Of a stretch of 64,000 nucleotides of DNA, positions 63,376-64,000 are shown one piece after another (positions within the stretch are counted from its first letter, which is position 1; each line of letters opens with the position of its first letter). The stretch is taken from the NCBI RefSeq assembly GCF_964030975.1, contig NZ_CAXIQH010000001.1:1302001-1366000 (forward strand). The letters run 5' to 3'. The stretch comes from Tisiphia sp964030975. GTDB taxonomy: Bacteria > Pseudomonadota > Alphaproteobacteria > Rickettsiales > Rickettsiaceae. A program made the translations under genes and the position numbers. The notes beneath the pieces were generated by a model. The model was not told where the DNA came from. It ran no database searches and was given only the letters and a program-made list of their open reading frames with translations.

Positions 63376-64000
63376 CTAGCCTCTCAATGGCTGTAATTGG
63401 TTTAAGAATATTGGTAGAAAAATTTGTATTATACTAACAAAAATTAGCCCGCCATATTTATACTTAGTGCTAGATTGTAATAGTGTATAATTAGAGTGAT
63501 GCCAACATAGTTTTTTGGCAATTTTATAATGATAAAGTAACGACATAGCAGAACTTATAACAATAATCACAAACTCTAGCCACATATTTTCTACAACCAA
63601 CAACTCAAAAATACTAAGCTTAATGAAAAACATACTACTTATTGGCAAACCACAACTGCAAATTATGCTAAAAACTACCAAGACCCGCCATAACATACTG
63701 GATGAGACGATGTCATTCCCGCGTAGGCGGGAATCTATATCCCTGTCTAGCAAGGGTGACATTAAAGCTCGCTCAAAATAAGCAATAATCAGAAATAGAG
63801 CAATCTTGCTAAGACTATCAGCCAACAAAAATGGGAATAGGATTAATTCACCTCCAGGAACAACTAACAGCAAAAATATATAACCAATTTGTACTGCCGA
63901 AGAATAGATAACAATATTTCTGACTTTTTCTTGGCTTCGGCAAGCAAAATATGTACATAAAATAATAGTTGCCAAAGCGATCGGTTTGATAAAACTTGCT
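63376..64000 (-). CDS. Antiporter-like membrane subunit, 5' end outside window
   Basis: The frame runs off the window edge; the visible 208 residues include ASFIKPIALATI, then EKVRNIVIYSSAVQIGYIFLL, which is the same conserved segment as in the two neighbours. A family B repeat (63714-63765) encodes DSRLRGNDIVSS in frame, between helices. The third gene of the antiporter cluster. The visible part ends with LNQLQPLRG. Confidence 0.75.
   Translation of the reverse strand, partial: ASFIKPIALATIILCTYFACRSQEKVRNIVIYSSAVQIGYIFLLLVVPGGELILFPFLLADSLSKIALFLIIAYFERALMSPLLDRDIDSRLRGNDIVSSSMLWRVLVVFSIICSCGLPISSMFFIKLSIFELLVVENMWLEFVIIVISSAMSLLYHYKIAKKLCWHHSNYTLLQSSTKYKYGGLIFVSIIQIFLPIFLNQLQPLRG
63714..63765. 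repeat. Family B repeat inside the third antiporter gene
   Basis: The copy (tgtcattcccgcgtagg ... gggtgaca) keeps the frame and adds about 17 residues in a loop. Confidence 0.85.

Overview
The window is AT-rich DNA from a member of the Rickettsiaceae (Rickettsia, or a close relative such as the Torix/Tisiphia or Megaira groups). The evidence is a short homologue of the rickettsial surface/effector protein Sca4, several SpoT-like HD proteins and ProP-type MFS transporters of the kind amplified in rickettsial mobile regions, a cluster of MrpD/NuoM/NuoN-like subunits, and many palindromic repeats, some inserted in frame inside genes. One of these, in oligopeptidase B, looks like a Rickettsia palindromic element (RPE).

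Layout. 1-9 kb is accessory: a leucine-rich-repeat protein, an HD hydrolase overlapping a ProP transporter tail to tail, a second HD hydrolase, sca4 with a coupled unknown gene, an XRE regulator, and a GIY-YIG nuclease inside a dense array of palindromic repeats. 9.3-15.2 kb is a sodium-symporter/histidine-kinase fusion gene split by an IS66 element that left a perfect 8-bp target duplication. 15.25-24.3 kb is bounded by two almost identical IS256 elements. It contains a plasmid- or phage-like block: Dam methylase, LuxR-type regulator pair, DUF1376 replication-like protein, a cluster of DnaA boxes with iteron-like repeats, a Cro-like regulator, and a large serine recombinase whose reading frame runs into tRNA-Ser(GGA).

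24.3-31.6 kb is mostly core: nth, grxD, a histidine kinase/response regulator pair, recR, an RDD protein, a zinc-ribbon membrane protein, dapD and dnaN. A second IS66 copy, without a target duplication, follows dnaN. 34.7-52.9 kb holds a phosphomannomutase, tsaB, a second ProP/HD pair, a DUF155 protein, ygfZ, an S66 carboxypeptidase, rlmH, asd, a HIT protein, a DUF2628 protein, hslVU, comM, tkt and a DUF1189 protein. 52.9-56.4 kb is a small accessory island: a BglII/BstYI-like restriction-modification system with a frameshifted nuclease, and an unknown gene between two inverted MITE copies. 56.4-64 kb has rluB, rsmD, ptrB and three antiporter-like membrane subunits, the last cut by the window edge.

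The strongest theme is repeat biology. At least three palindromic repeat families are scattered through spacers and genes, and several copies are inserted inside one another, which gives a relative order of insertion. I call them family A (about 100-bp core starting cgtcattgcga, with outer arms tagctaacccgattagcat in full copies of about 175 bp), family B (about 52 bp, gtcattcccgcg...), and family C (136 bp, TA target site). Family A is in frame in at least four genes. Core genes carry normal catalytic motifs despite the insertions. No rRNA genes, CRISPR arrays or conjugation (tra) genes were seen.
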